From contig NZ_CALUYL010000011.1 in assembly GCF_944324995.1 (NCBI RefSeq), forward strand, positions 1 through 64,000: a DNA stretch of 64,000 bases, in the 5' to 3' direction. The translations under genes were made by a program, and so were the position numbers. Every line of letters begins with the position of its first letter. The first letter of the stretch is position 1. Source of the DNA: an uncultured Mailhella sp. (GTDB lineage Bacteria > Desulfobacterota > Desulfovibrionia > Desulfovibrionales > Desulfovibrionaceae). The notes beneath the pieces were generated by a model. The model saw nothing but the letters and a program-made list of their open reading frames with translations, made no database searches and was not told the DNA's origin. Positions 26,243 to 34,977 of the stretch are shown one piece after another.

Positions 26243-27328
26243 TCAGTCCCCTCCGAGGAAACTTCCGAGCAATCCGCCCAGGGCAATATCCCGCCCGGGC
26301 GTGGCAAAAAGCTCCCTTCCGACGCCGCGAGTCACAGGCGAGGCGGCCATCTTTGCCATGGCCCCGCCGCCAATGATCATCGGAACGGCCTCGGCGGCTC
26401 CGCCTTCAAAAAGCGCCATCCTTTTTTCCAGAGCCGTTTCAGGAACAGGAAGGCCGAAAAAGTCCGATATCGTCTTTCCCGGATCGGAAAGGCCCAGCGT
26501 CGCCCCGCGGCCCAGGCCTTCAAGCACGTTGCGCGTGCCGAGGCCGAGGCCGCGCGTCATCTCATCCATGACGTTCCGCCATGAAGAACCACCGTCCCGA
26601 GCGTCGTTTGTCTGAGCAGCCTGTGCTTCGCCCGGAGCGAGCGCGGCGGCCGTTCCACCGGCAAAAAGCGGCAGCATCCCCTTGCGGAGCGCGTCAATTT
26701 CTGGTATGTTGGATTCAGTGGAAACGCCGTCAGCAGAGAGCGCTTGCTGCGTGGCCCCTCCCTCCGGGGAGTGTGAGGTATGAGGATGGAAGGCGGAACC
26801 ATCCGGCGTTTCCCAGGAACGGCTCTTCATCTTGAGGAGCCGTTTGTTGTCTACGGGATTCACCTGATGCAGATAGGTAAATTCTTCAGAAGGACGCAAA
26901 GAACCTCTCACTCCTGTTCTGCTCCCTAAAGCTCCAATGCTTTCAGCATAGGGTTTATTTGCCCGCACATAGAATCTGCCCTTACCGGTAGTTAGAGACT
27001 CAACAAGATCTTCTATCTCTTCATTGGACATGTGCCCGTGTCTGGCATCCCAATAGTGTTGAATATTATTCCTGCTAGCGGCCAAATTTCGAGTATGGAA
27101 GGCACCATTCTCTTCCCTTGCTGCCTTGAAGACGTCTTTCGGCAATCGTTCCTGAAACTCGAACACCGGCTCATTAATGGGCAACGCGCCTTTTGACGCC
27201 TTTTCAAAAAGGTTCAGCAAGCGCCGCCCATCCTTGGAATAGACCGCCGCTTCCGCGTCATCCGGGGCGAGGGCCGCCCATCCTGCCATCAGCCCCAGAA
27301 GACCGCCGAGCTTTTTCCCATCCACCAT
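26243..27328 (-). CDS. Phage polyvalent-type effector protein, intact copy
   Basis: A 361-residue modular protein. It opens with MVDGKKLGGLLGLMAGWAA, a membrane-prone segment. A putative nuclease-like toxin module (about 35-175; ESLTTGKGRFYVRANK, then PSEEFTYLHQV) resembles phage Barnase/EndoU/RelE-like domains. The shuffled repeat R follows (about 150-225), then a linker with NVMDEMTRGLGLGTRN, and the protein ends in LGGLLG. The start overlaps the stop of the 106-aa gene (TGATG) with GGAGAG just upstream. I infer a protein delivered with the DNA at infection. The domain assignment is tentative; catalytic residues cannot be fixed by eye. Confidence 0.6.
   Translation of the reverse strand: MVDGKKLGGLLGLMAGWAALAPDDAEAAVYSKDGRRLLNLFEKASKGALPINEPVFEFQERLPKDVFKAAREENGAFHTRNLAASRNNIQHYWDARHGHMSNEEIEDLVESLTTGKGRFYVRANKPYAESIGALGSRTGVRGSLRPSEEFTYLHQVNPVDNKRLLKMKSRSWETPDGSAFHPHTSHSPEGGATQQALSADGVSTESNIPEIDALRKGMLPLFAGGTAAALAPGEAQAAQTNDARDGGSSWRNVMDEMTRGLGLGTRNVLEGLGRGATLGLSDPGKTISDFFGLPVPETALEKRMALFEGGAAEAVPMIIGGGAMAKMAASPVTRGVGRELFATPGRDIALGGLLGSFLGGD
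26674..26876 (-). repeat. Effector module repeat R, copy 1 (in the intact gene)
   Basis: The ~195-bp repeat encodes, in the intact gene, a segment starting near NKRLLKMKSR, through WETPDGSAFHPHTSHSPEGG, to ESNIPEIDALRKG. It contains a dyad in the codons for RLLKM (CGGCTC...GAGCCG). Five more copies follow at 27.8-33.0 kb. Confidence 0.85.
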
Positions 27329-27648
27329 CACACTCTCTCCAACGTCGTGCGGAAGGCACGGTTGTCAGGATCATTCAAAAATTTCCGCATAGCCTCGGGG
27401 TCGTTCAGAATATCCAGGCCCTGAGCGGCGGCGATGTCCACCACAGTCACGGGAATGGACGCCACCTTGCGGAACGTGGGAGCCTTCTGGAAACCGCATC
27501 TCTGAATGTTCTGCTCCGCCCTGTTCTGCCGGATGATCTCCGTCACGTCCTGAGCGCGGGAAATGATTCCCTCTTCCGTCACGAAGTCGGAAACGCCGTC
27601 CGCGTAAGCAAAGCGCACGCCGCGCACTCCCTGCGAAAGTTCAAGCAT
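27328..27648 (-). CDS. 106-aa phage protein preceding an effector, copy 1
   Basis: A 106-residue protein beginning MLELSQGVRGVRFAYADG and ending in a conserved block (VVDIAAAQGLDILNDPEAM, then FLNDPDNRAFRTTLERV). The C-terminal block is a pattern I associate with a small family found in phage effector regions. A strong AAGGAGG site precedes the ATG. Its stop codon overlaps the effector start (TGATG). A near-identical copy (31377-31697) has the same relation to another effector, and its last 36 codons also precede a third. A chaperone, adaptor or immunity role is possible but unproven. Confidence 0.72.
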   Translation of the reverse strand: MLELSQGVRGVRFAYADGVSDFVTEEGIISRAQDVTEIIRQNRAEQNIQRCGFQKAPTFRKVASIPVTVVDIAAAQGLDILNDPEAMRKFLNDPDNRAFRTTLERV

Positions 27649-27724
27649 GAAAACCTCCTTTTTTCCGAAGCGTAGCAGAGCCCGGCCGCGCGGCACACGG
27701 GACATATTCTTAAAGGCACGACGC

Positions 27725-27760
27725 AAAAAAAATGGGCGCGGAAACCATGTTCTGCGCCCG
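27725..27760 (-). terminator. Terminator upstream of the first 106-aa gene
   Basis: On the minus strand GGGCGC/GCGCCC with a 14-nt loop is followed by A and eight T residues. It separates the effector unit at 26.2-27.6 kb from the cassette region. The same structure is repeated at 31774. Confidence 0.8.
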
Positions 27761-27829
27761 CTCTCAACGCACCTTCGTCCAGCTCTCTCCTCCCGCCTCT
27801 TTGTCCCGCCCGCAGGGCCCGCAAAAAAA

Positions 27830-28150
27830 AATGGCGGCAGCCCCTTGCGGAGCGCGTCAATTTCTGGTATGTTGGACTCAATGGAAACGCCGTCAGCAGA
27901 GAGCGCTTGCTGCGTGGCCCCTCCCTCCGGGGAGTGTGAGGTATTAGGGTGGAAGGCGGAACCATCCGGCGTTTCCCAGAAACGGCTCTTCATCTTGAGG
28001 AGCCGTTTATTGTTTACGGGATGCACCTGGTGGAGACACGTTATTTCCTCTGATGGGAAGCCCCAATCCCCCGAAATACTTCCCCATGTGCCCACGCTTT
28101 CAGCACATGTTTCATTCGCACGCCCATAAACATTCCGCCCGCCTTGATGC
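27830..28150 (-). repeat. Effector repeat R copy 2 with extension E
   Basis: R copy plus an extra ~120 bp (E) that encodes a relative of the toxin module end (RANETCAESVGTWGS; PSEEITCLHQV). It is open in frame with copy 3 but has no start, ribosome site or intact N-terminus, so it is an orphan cassette. E occurs three times: after copies 2, 5 and 6. Confidence 0.8.
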
Positions 28151-28174
28151 GTCGCCCGCAGCCCCCGCCAAAAA

Positions 28175-28372
28175 AACGGCGGCAGCCCCTTGCGGAGCGC
28201 GTCAATCTCTGGTATGTTGGACTCAGTGGAAACGCCGTCAGCAGAGAGCGCTCGCTGCGTGGCCCCTCCCTCCGGGGAGTGTGAGGTATGAGGATGGAAG
28301 GCGGAACCATCCGGCGTTTCCCAGAAACGGCTCTTCATCTTGAGGAGCCGTTTATTGTTTATGAGGTTCACC
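28175..28372 (-). repeat. Effector repeat R copy 3
   Basis: A further orphan copy, joined in frame to copy 2 through a short linker (LRKGLPPFFW). The beginning of the unit (28.37-28.44 kb) merges with a fragment related to the C-terminal cassette at 32137 (EPGLETPL-like). Confidence 0.78.
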
Positions 28373-28431
28373 AGACTCGGCGGCTAAGTCCGCCACGTCC
28401 ACCAGCGGCGTTTCCAGCCCTGGTTCGCGAT

Positions 28432-29590
28432 TCACATGGCCGGCTCATTGACGGGAAAACGATACTGGTCGGCAGGCACGGAAGCGGAAGCTTCACCCGG
28501 AGCGAGCGCTGCGGTCGTTCCTGCCCCGCCCGCAGCCCACGGCAATGTTCTGTAAATATTCGGATCGTCTGGGTTGAATGTGCCGCGATTCTGGACTGAC
28601 TTGATCTGGTTCGGCTCTTTGACCATCCAATAGCCTTTATCAGGCACATGGACATAATCCAGTTCCTGAACCGGCTGCCCGGCACGACGCGCCGCACGTT
28701 TTTCCGGCAGTCCATACGTTCCTTTCAGATAGACATCCATCTGATGCGGGCTGTAAGGCGCGGGCTTTTCGGCAAAATAAAAGCCTTCGCCATAAACGCC
28801 CAGACTGTTTATCTTGTCTTTGGAAAAAAACATCAAAAACGGCGTCTGTATTGTGGTGAACGACAAGAGGTCTGCCTTCATCATCAACCACTTTGGAAGA
28901 GCGCTTGACATCATCAAGCTTTTGCCCCCAAAGTAATCGTGAGGCTTGGGGTGCGCTGCCGTTGGCAGTCTTGAACGCATCTTCGAGCCTCTTTTTATTT
29001 TCCACCTCATGCAGATAAACTCCCTGCCTGTCTTTACCGCTTTTTACAACAACTTCCCCGGCGTAATCCGTATCGCCGATACGCATGGGCGCGGATATCA
29101 CCGACGTGTCGTACTCTCTCCCTTTCCAGTTGCTTTGCCGGTCAAACACCGTTCCTTTTCTGATGATATCCGGCACGGCAGCGAACGCGGCCGACTTTTC
29201 CCTGCCTATACCGTGCCCCATCGAATCTTTGACGCCTTCAAGGTCAAGGCTCACGTCTCCAGGCTCCGGACTTCGCACCGCCCCTCGGAACATCTCGTCA
29301 TACCATGCTGGAACTTTTTCCGTCAGCGGCACTCCATCCTTCTGAAATTCTTTTCCGGTCAACGTCACTACCGGTCTCCCGGATACGGCTTCATTACAGG
29401 CTCTTGCCGCAGGCCAGTTCCCAAACCAGGCCTTGAAAAACGGGCTTTCCGTGCCCATATCGCGGTACAGTTCCCCGGCCGCTTCCACTATCTCGGGATT
29501 ATCCGCCCACCCTTTGGGCAAATCGTTGTAGTCGAGGCTGTCGGCAAACTTTCCGAGCAGCCCCATGAAGTTCTGCGGTATCTTCGCCAT
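28432..29590 (-). pseudogene. Polyvalent effector with LPD-like and ADP-ribosyltransferase-like modules, frame-shifted (copy 1)
   Basis: The first part (29590 to about 28830) starts MAKIPQNFMGLLGKFAD and has a nuclease-associated polyvalent domain (VKDSMGHGIGREKSAAFAAV; YAGEVVVKSGKDRQGVYLHE). The second part, in the +1 frame after a T7 run (28824-28830), gives an ART-PolyVal-like end: RPLVVHHNT before the shift, then SLGVYGEGFYFAEKPAPYS and PNQIKSVQNRGTFNPDDPNI. Removing one T restores a continuous protein. Either the gene is broken or slippage produces the full form; a near-identical copy has the same T7. The start overlaps the preceding stop (TGATG) with GGAGAGG upstream. Confidence 0.72.
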
Positions 29591-31377
29591 CACACCCTCT
29601 CCAGCGTCGTGCGGAAGGCACGGTTGTCAGGATCATTCAGGAACCTGCGCATGGCCTCGGGGTCGTTCAGAATGTCCAGTCCCTGCGCGGCGGCAATGTC
29701 CCTCCGAGGAGTCGAAGCAAGTTCCCTGTCCACGCCCCGCGTCCCAGCCCTTCCAGCATGTTGCGCGTCCGAGGCCGCGCTTGAACTCGTCCCAGGACGA
29801 CGGTTCTTCAGGGCAGAATCCATGCCTTCTGCTCTGCCAGAGTCGAACAAAGGCAACATGCCCCCGCCACCTGTGACCAGCATTTTATTCTTGCGCCATG
29901 CGTCAAGGCCGCGTATAGTATTCTCAAAAGACGGGTTATTGACAGCAGAAAGGGTCCCGCTGCCAATGCTCTTCGAGCGCTCCCCCAATGAGGGAGTAAA
30001 GATGGAGGAAGTCGACCCGCCCTCCCAATAGCCCTTGTCTTTCAAAAGTCTTTCGACTTTAGAGGCTTCAGGATTATACAGCGTTATACTCTTGAAGCCT
30101 TTTTTGTCAGGAAGGCCGAAAAAGTCCGATATCGTCTTTCCCGGATCGGAAAGGCCCAGCGTCGCCCCGCGTCCCAGCCCTTCCAGCATGTTGCGCGTGC
30201 CGGGGCCGCGCGTCATCTCATCCATGACGTTCCGCCACGGTGCACCATCACCGAATTCACCCTTCTGCGCCGCCTGCGCCTCACCCGGGGCAAACGCCGC
30301 AGCGGTTCCTGCTCCTCCCATAGCCCTTGGGAGCGCCTTATAAATATTCGGATCGTCAGGGTTGAATGTGCCGCGATTCTGGACGGACTTGATCTGGTTC
30401 GGCTCTTTTACCATCCAATAGCCTTCGTCAGGCACATGGACATAATCCAGTTCCTGAGCCGGCTGCCCGGCACGACGCGCCGCACGTTTTTCCGGCAGTC
30501 CATACGTTCCTTTCAGATAGACATCCATCTGATGCGGGCTGTAAGGCGCGGGCTTTTCGGCAAAATAAAAGCCTTCGCCATAAACGCCCAGACTGTTTAT
30601 CTTGTCTTTGGAAAAAAACATCAAAAACGGCGTCTGTATTGTGGTGAACGACAAGAGGTCTGCCTTCATCATCAACCACTTTGGAAGAGCGCTTGACATC
30701 ATCAAGCTTTTGCCCCCAAAGTAATCGTGAGGCTTGGGGTGCGCTGCCGTTGGCAGTCTTGAACGCATCTTCGAGCCTCTTTTTATTTTCCACCTCATGC
30801 AGATAAACTCCCTGCCTGTCTTTACCGCTTTTTACAACAACTTCCCCGGCGTAATCCGTATCGCCGATACGCATGGGCGCGGATATCACCGACGTGTCGT
30901 ACCCTCTCCCTTTCCAGTTGCTTTGCCGGTCAAACACCGTTCCTCTTCTGATGATATCCGGCACGGCAGCGAACGCGGCCGACTTTTCCCTGCCTATACC
31001 GTGCCCCATCGAGTCTTTGACGCCTTCAAAGTCAAGGCTCACGTCTCCAGGCTCCGGGCTTCGCACCGCCCCCCGGAACATCTCGTCATACCATGCCGGA
31101 ACTTTTTCCGTCAGCGGCATTCCATCCTTCTGAAATTCTTTTCCGGTCAACGTCACTACCGGCTCCCCGAATACTGCTTCATTACAGGCTTTTGCCGCAG
31201 GCCAGTTCCCAAAACAGGCCTTGAAAAACGGACTTCCCGTGCCCATATCGCGGTACAGTTCCCCGGCCGCTTCCACTATCTCGGGATTATCCGCCCATCC
31301 TTTGGGCAAATCGTTGCAGTCGAGGCTGTCGGCAAACTTTCCGAGCAGCCCATAAGTTTCTGCGGTATCTTCGCCAT
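29590..31377 (-). pseudogene. Mosaic second copy of the effector, frame-shifted and fused
   Basis: A near-identical duplicate of the previous gene with three differences. A net one-base loss near 31350 breaks the frame soon after the ATG at 31377. The same T7 shift is present at 30612-30618. The end is mosaic: the ART-like part runs into a linker also found in the gene at 26243 (NVMDEMTRGPGTRNMLEGLG), a fragment shared with the gene at 41812 (YWEGGSTSSIFTPSLGE), and finally the last 36 codons of the 106-aa gene joined at a shared RDIA. The 402-codon open frame from 30798 is the result of this fusion. It probably encodes no working effector. Confidence 0.72.
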
Positions 31378-31697
31378 CACACCCTCTCCAGCGTCGTGCG
31401 GAAGGCACGGTTGTCAGGATCGTTCAGGAACCTGCGCATGGCGTCCGGGTCATTGAGAATGTCCAGTCCCTGCGCGGCGGCAATGTCCACCACGGCCACG
31501 GGTATGGACGCAACCTTGCGGAACGTAGGCGCTTTTTGAAAGCCGCACTTCTGTGCGTTCTGCTCCGCCCTGTTCTGCCGAATGATCTCCGTCACGTCCT
31601 GAGCGCGGGAAATGATTCCCTCTTCCGTCACGAAGTCGGAAACACCGTCCGCGCAGGCAAAGCGCACACCGCGCACGCCCTGCGAAAGTTCAAGCAT
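31377..31697 (-). CDS. 106-aa phage protein preceding an effector, copy 2
   Basis: A 106-residue duplicate of the protein at 27328, differing at a handful of positions (for example FACADG for FAYADG). It has the same GGAGG ribosome site, the same TGATG overlap with the following effector gene, and the same upstream terminator. The protein itself is intact although its partner is broken, which suggests either recent decay of the partner or independent selection. Confidence 0.72.
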   Translation of the reverse strand: MLELSQGVRGVRFACADGVSDFVTEEGIISRAQDVTEIIRQNRAEQNAQKCGFQKAPTFRKVASIPVAVVDIAAAQGLDILNDPDAMRRFLNDPDNRAFRTTLERV

Positions 31698-31773
31698 GAA
31701 AGCCTCCTTTTTCCCGAAGCGTAGCAGAGCCCGGCCGCGCGGCACACGGGACACATTCCCAAAGGCACGGCGC

Positions 31774-31809
31774 AAAAAAAACGGGCGCGGAAACCATGTT
31801 CTGCGCCCG
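31774..31809 (-). terminator. Terminator upstream of the second 106-aa gene
   Basis: On the minus strand CGGGCGC/GCGCCCG is followed by eight T residues. It is a duplicate of the terminator at 27725, showing that the copied unit includes the terminator and the 5' region of the 106-aa gene. Confidence 0.8.
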
Positions 31810-31878
31810 CTCTCAACGCCCCCTTCGTCCAGATCTCTCCTCCCGCCTCTTTGTACCGCCCGCAGGGCCCGCCAAAAA

Positions 31879-32072
31879 CAGCGGCAGCCCCTTGCGGAGC
31901 GCGTCAATCTCTGGTATGTTGGACTCAATGGAAACGCCGTCAGCAGAGACACGCTCGCTGCGTATTCCGTGCACATTTTGTGTATCGGTCAAAGGATGGA
32001 AGGCGGAACCATCCGGCGTTTCCCAGGAACGGCTCTTCATCTTGAGGAGCCGTTTATTGTTTATGGGGTTCA
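31879..32072 (-). repeat. Effector repeat R copy 4
   Basis: An R copy in which the central ~33 bp (the SPEGG codons in other copies) is replaced by unrelated sequence (GTGCACATTTTGTGTATCGG), while both flanks are conserved. This local replacement suggests gene-conversion-like exchange within the repeat. Confidence 0.78.
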
Positions 32073-32136
32073 CCAGACTCGGCGGCCATGTCCGCCACGA
32101 CTTTCTGCCGATCTTTTCAGCTTGTCGCGTCAGTCA

Positions 32137-32337
32137 TCATTCCTCCCATCCGAAGTATCCGAAAAGGCCGCCAAGCCTGTCACCCAACCAGTTGCCCGCT
32201 TTGTCCATGCCATAGGAGATGAACGGCTCAGCGATCACAGAAGCCGCGCGGCCCGCCGCCGTGGCCGCGCCTACGGGAGCCGTCAGCATGTCGACGGGAT
32301 CAAAAACGGGCGTTACCAGCCCCGGTTCGCGGTTCAC
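32137..32337 (-). pseudogene. Orphan C-terminal effector cassette
   Basis: A 66-codon frame (EPGLVTPVFDPVDMLTAPVG, ending WLGDRLGGLFGYFGWEE) matching the C-terminus of the effector at 41812 (EPGLETPLFDPVDMLTAPIG). It has no toxin module. It looks like a silent donor or debris from recombination. Confidence 0.65.
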
Positions 32338-32460
32338 ATAGCCCGGAGCATTCGCAGACTAGGGATATTCATCCGCAGGGATGGCGCGGACGCGGTAGTC
32401 CTGCACGGGCACAAACGCCCGTGCTTCGCCCGGAGAAAGCGCGGCGGCCGTTCCACCGGC

Positions 32461-32795
32461 AAAAGCGGTAACATCCCCTTGTATATCGTATCAATCGCGG
32501 GTATATTGGAGTCATCAGAAACGCCGTCAGCAGAGATGTGCTCGCTGCGTAAACCGGTCTTTTCGACCGAGTTAGACGATGGTATAGACGGTTCTTCCGT
32601 ATTGCTGCGCCATCCGGCGTTTCCCATAAACGGCTCTTCATCCTGAGGAGCCGTTTATTGTTTACGGGATGCACCTGGTGGAGACTCGTTATTTCCTCTG
32701 ATGGGAAGCCCCAATCCCCCGAAGTACTTCCCCATGTGCCCACGCTTTCAGCACATGTTTCATTCGCACGCTCATAAACATTCCGCCCGCCTTGA
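32461..32795 (-). repeat. Effector repeat R copy 5 with extension E
   Basis: The most divergent R copy (SADGVSDDSNIPAIDTI in place of SADGVSTESNIPEIDAL), with a strongly altered middle, followed by a well-conserved E segment. It indicates an older duplication than the other copies. Confidence 0.75.
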
Positions 32796-32817
32796 AGGTC
32801 GCCCGCAGAACCAGCCG

Positions 32818-33150
32818 AAAAACGGCGGCAGCCCCTTGCGGAGCGCGTCAATTTCTGGTATGTTGGACTCAATGGAAACGCCGTCAGCAGAGAGCGCTCG
32901 CTGCGTGGCCCCTCCCTCCGGGGAGTGTGAGGTATTAGGATGGAAGGCGGAACCATCCGGCGTTTCCCAGAAACGGCTCTTCATCCTGAGGAGCCGTTTA
33001 TTATTTACGGGATGCACTGGTGGAGACACGTTATTTCCTCTGATGGGAAGCCCCAATCCCCCGAAGTACTTCCCCATGTGCCCACGCTTTCAGCACATGT
33101 TTCATTCGCACGCTCATAAACATTCCGCCCGCCTTGAAGGTCGCCCGCAG
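32818..33150 (-). repeat. Effector repeat R copy 6 with extension E
   Basis: A well-conserved R plus E pair at the start of the cassette region, immediately downstream of the cargo operon terminator. It is nearly identical to copy 2 over its length. Confidence 0.8.
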
Positions 33151-33207
33151 AAACCGCCGAAAACGGCGGCAGTCATGGCGGCTTTGGTCATCCGCCACAT
33201 GGATAGA

Positions 33208-33246
33208 CAACAAAGCCCCCAGGGGAACTGCCATTCTCCTGGGGGC
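33208..33246 (-). terminator. Terminator of the cargo operon
   Basis: On the minus strand GCCCCCAGG/CCTGGGGGC (33238-33246 and 33215-33223) with a 14-nt loop is followed by TTTGTTG. It lies about 75 bp past the last cargo gene and isolates the operon from the effector region. Confidence 0.87.
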
Positions 33247-33321
33247 GAAACCTGGATCACTCAATCCGGGAACGAGCCCGCATCCGGGGAGGATTGTGTC
33301 GGCAACACTTTCCTTCCCTTC

Positions 33322-34263
33322 CTAATGCGCACTTTTCAGGGAAGCGTCGAGAATCGGCCGCCATGCCTTCCACGCCATGCCGAGAATCAGCAGCGCGAAC
33401 GCCACGCGGAACACGCCCGCCCTGCTCCACAGCTCGATGATGCCGATATGGGCGAACACGCCCCAAAAGGAGCAGATCAGAAGCGCGACCACGGTTCCGA
33501 CCTTCCTGTTGCTGATTTCGTGCAGGGCCACGGCAATGGAATCTATGGTGGAGCTCGTCACGCAGAGCACCGCGACAAGCAGAACAAGATTCATGCCCGT
33601 GGTGAACTGCAGCTGCGCCATGACGAGCACGAGCAGCATGTACAGCCCGAAAAAGAAGCTCCCCCAGAAGAACGCCGTGCCGCGTCCCGTCACTTCCGCC
33701 CGCTGCCAGTGCTGCACGTCGCCTATCGGCCCCGAAAGCAGTATGCACGCGCTCCACAGGCCCCAGAGCATGTCGTCGGAGGAACTTTCGGGAAACGCGA
33801 TGCGCGGAACATCCTGCCACAGCCCCATGCCGATGATGACCACAATGGCCAGCATGGTCATGCCCCACTGCCAGCAGTCCGTCCAGATGGACGCGGAGAG
33901 GCCGTGCCGGTACATGGCAAGGGTGAACGCCCAGCCCACGGCCGCGGCGGCAAGAGAGGCTCCGCCTTCCGGAACGCCCATGTCCCTGAGCACCATGAAC
34001 AGGATGTTCATCTGAATGACGAGGCAGAAGCACTGGATGACCAGCGCCATGACTTTTATCCCGGGGCGGTCGAAGACATGCCGCCCGAGAAGGCCGCAGC
34101 GGGCAAGCAGGCCGAAAAACGCCAGCGTGAGCGTGTTGGCCGCGGCCCAGACGGCCCAGGCTCCAAGACCTTTCTGCTGCGCTATCTGCATGCCCACGAT
34201 GAGCGAGGTTCCCCACGCCCACGAGGCGGCAATGGAGGCTCCTGTTTTTACATCTCTCTGCAT
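33322..34263 (-). CDS. Polytopic membrane protein, possibly symporter-like
   Basis: A 313-residue protein with about nine or ten membrane segments. The early SWAWGTSLIVGMQIAQQKG and later GLSASIWTDCWQWGMTMLAI segments recall sodium:solute symporters, but the protein is much shorter than a normal 13-TM member. The ATG has a strong GAGGAGG site; the gene follows the VUT-family gene by 10 bp. As the last gene of the cargo operon it may move a substrate or product, or act in the host membrane. The substrate is unknown and the family call is weak. Confidence 0.6.
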   Translation of the reverse strand: MQRDVKTGASIAASWAWGTSLIVGMQIAQQKGLGAWAVWAAANTLTLAFFGLLARCGLLGRHVFDRPGIKVMALVIQCFCLVIQMNILFMVLRDMGVPEGGASLAAAAVGWAFTLAMYRHGLSASIWTDCWQWGMTMLAIVVIIGMGLWQDVPRIAFPESSSDDMLWGLWSACILLSGPIGDVQHWQRAEVTGRGTAFFWGSFFFGLYMLLVLVMAQLQFTTGMNLVLLVAVLCVTSSTIDSIAVALHEISNRKVGTVVALLICSFWGVFAHIGIIELWSRAGVFRVAFALLILGMAWKAWRPILDASLKSAH

Positions 34264-34273
34264 GGCTGCCTCC

Positions 34274-34969
34274 TCAAACCTTGAGTGAAAACGGATTGTA
34301 GGACACGTCGGTGTCATAGGCATCCGCGCCTTCTTTCTGCTTCACCCAGCGCACCAGTCTGGAAGAAACGGGAAGCGTCATGGTTTCCACCGCCGTTTGA
34401 ATGAGATAGGTGGTGCAGGCAAAGCCGACGGCTTCCTTCAGGCTGAGAATGCCGTAGAAGGCGATGACATGAAACACCAGCGCATCCAGCGCCCGCCCGA
34501 ACACGGAAGAAATGAACGCCCGGCTTTTGAAGTACCTGCCCCGGCTCAGCAGCTTGAGCCGGGACATGATCCAGGAATTGACCGTGGAACAGGCGACATA
34601 GCCGCACAAAATGGCGACGAGTATGCGCGGCCCCATGCTGAACGCCCTGTCGTACGCCTCCGCCATGCTGCCCATGCAGGAGGCCGCCGGAAGCGCCACG
34701 CTCAGCTGAAAAATCCCCACCACGAGAATCGCCAGAAAAAACGTTATCCACATGACGAAGCGGGCTCTGGCATAGCCGTAAAGCTCGGTGAGGCAGTCGT
34801 CGATCACATAGGTGACGATGAACGTGAAAATGCCCGTGGTCACATTCAGGCCGAAAGCGTTGACGACTTTTATTTCCAGAAACAGATCAATGATGAAGAA
34901 GGTCACGAAGACCGCACAGAAAACCGTATAGCAGACGGATGTTTTCTGTTCGCAACTGCGCATTTCCAT
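34274..34969 (-). CDS. VUT/YhhQ-family membrane transporter
   Basis: A 231-residue protein with six membrane segments and the family core VTTGIFTFIVTYVIDDCLTE followed by LYGYARARFVMW, matching the VUT (DUF165, queuosine precursor transporter) family. YhhQ imports 7-deazaguanine precursors in Escherichia coli; whether this phage-block member carries the same substrate is unknown. AGGAG lies upstream of ATG 34969; a second ATG two codons later is possible. It follows the second radical SAM gene by 8 bp. Confidence 0.78.
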   Translation of the reverse strand: MEMRSCEQKTSVCYTVFCAVFVTFFIIDLFLEIKVVNAFGLNVTTGIFTFIVTYVIDDCLTELYGYARARFVMWITFFLAILVVGIFQLSVALPAASCMGSMAEAYDRAFSMGPRILVAILCGYVACSTVNSWIMSRLKLLSRGRYFKSRAFISSVFGRALDALVFHVIAFYGILSLKEAVGFACTTYLIQTAVETMTLPVSSRLVRWVKQKEGADAYDTDVSYNPFSLKV

Positions 34970-34977
34970 GAGAACGG

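Noticed and set aside
30000..30798. A 402-codon frame (29590-30798) as an intact gene
   Set aside because: It begins inside the effector duplicate in the shifted frame, lacks a ribosome site, and ends in a fusion with the 106-aa gene. It is better described as part of a mosaic pseudogene.
26674..33150. CRISPR array explanation for the repeats at 26-33 kb
   Set aside because: Repeat units are ~195 bp, irregularly spaced, protein-coding in origin and without spacers or cas genes.
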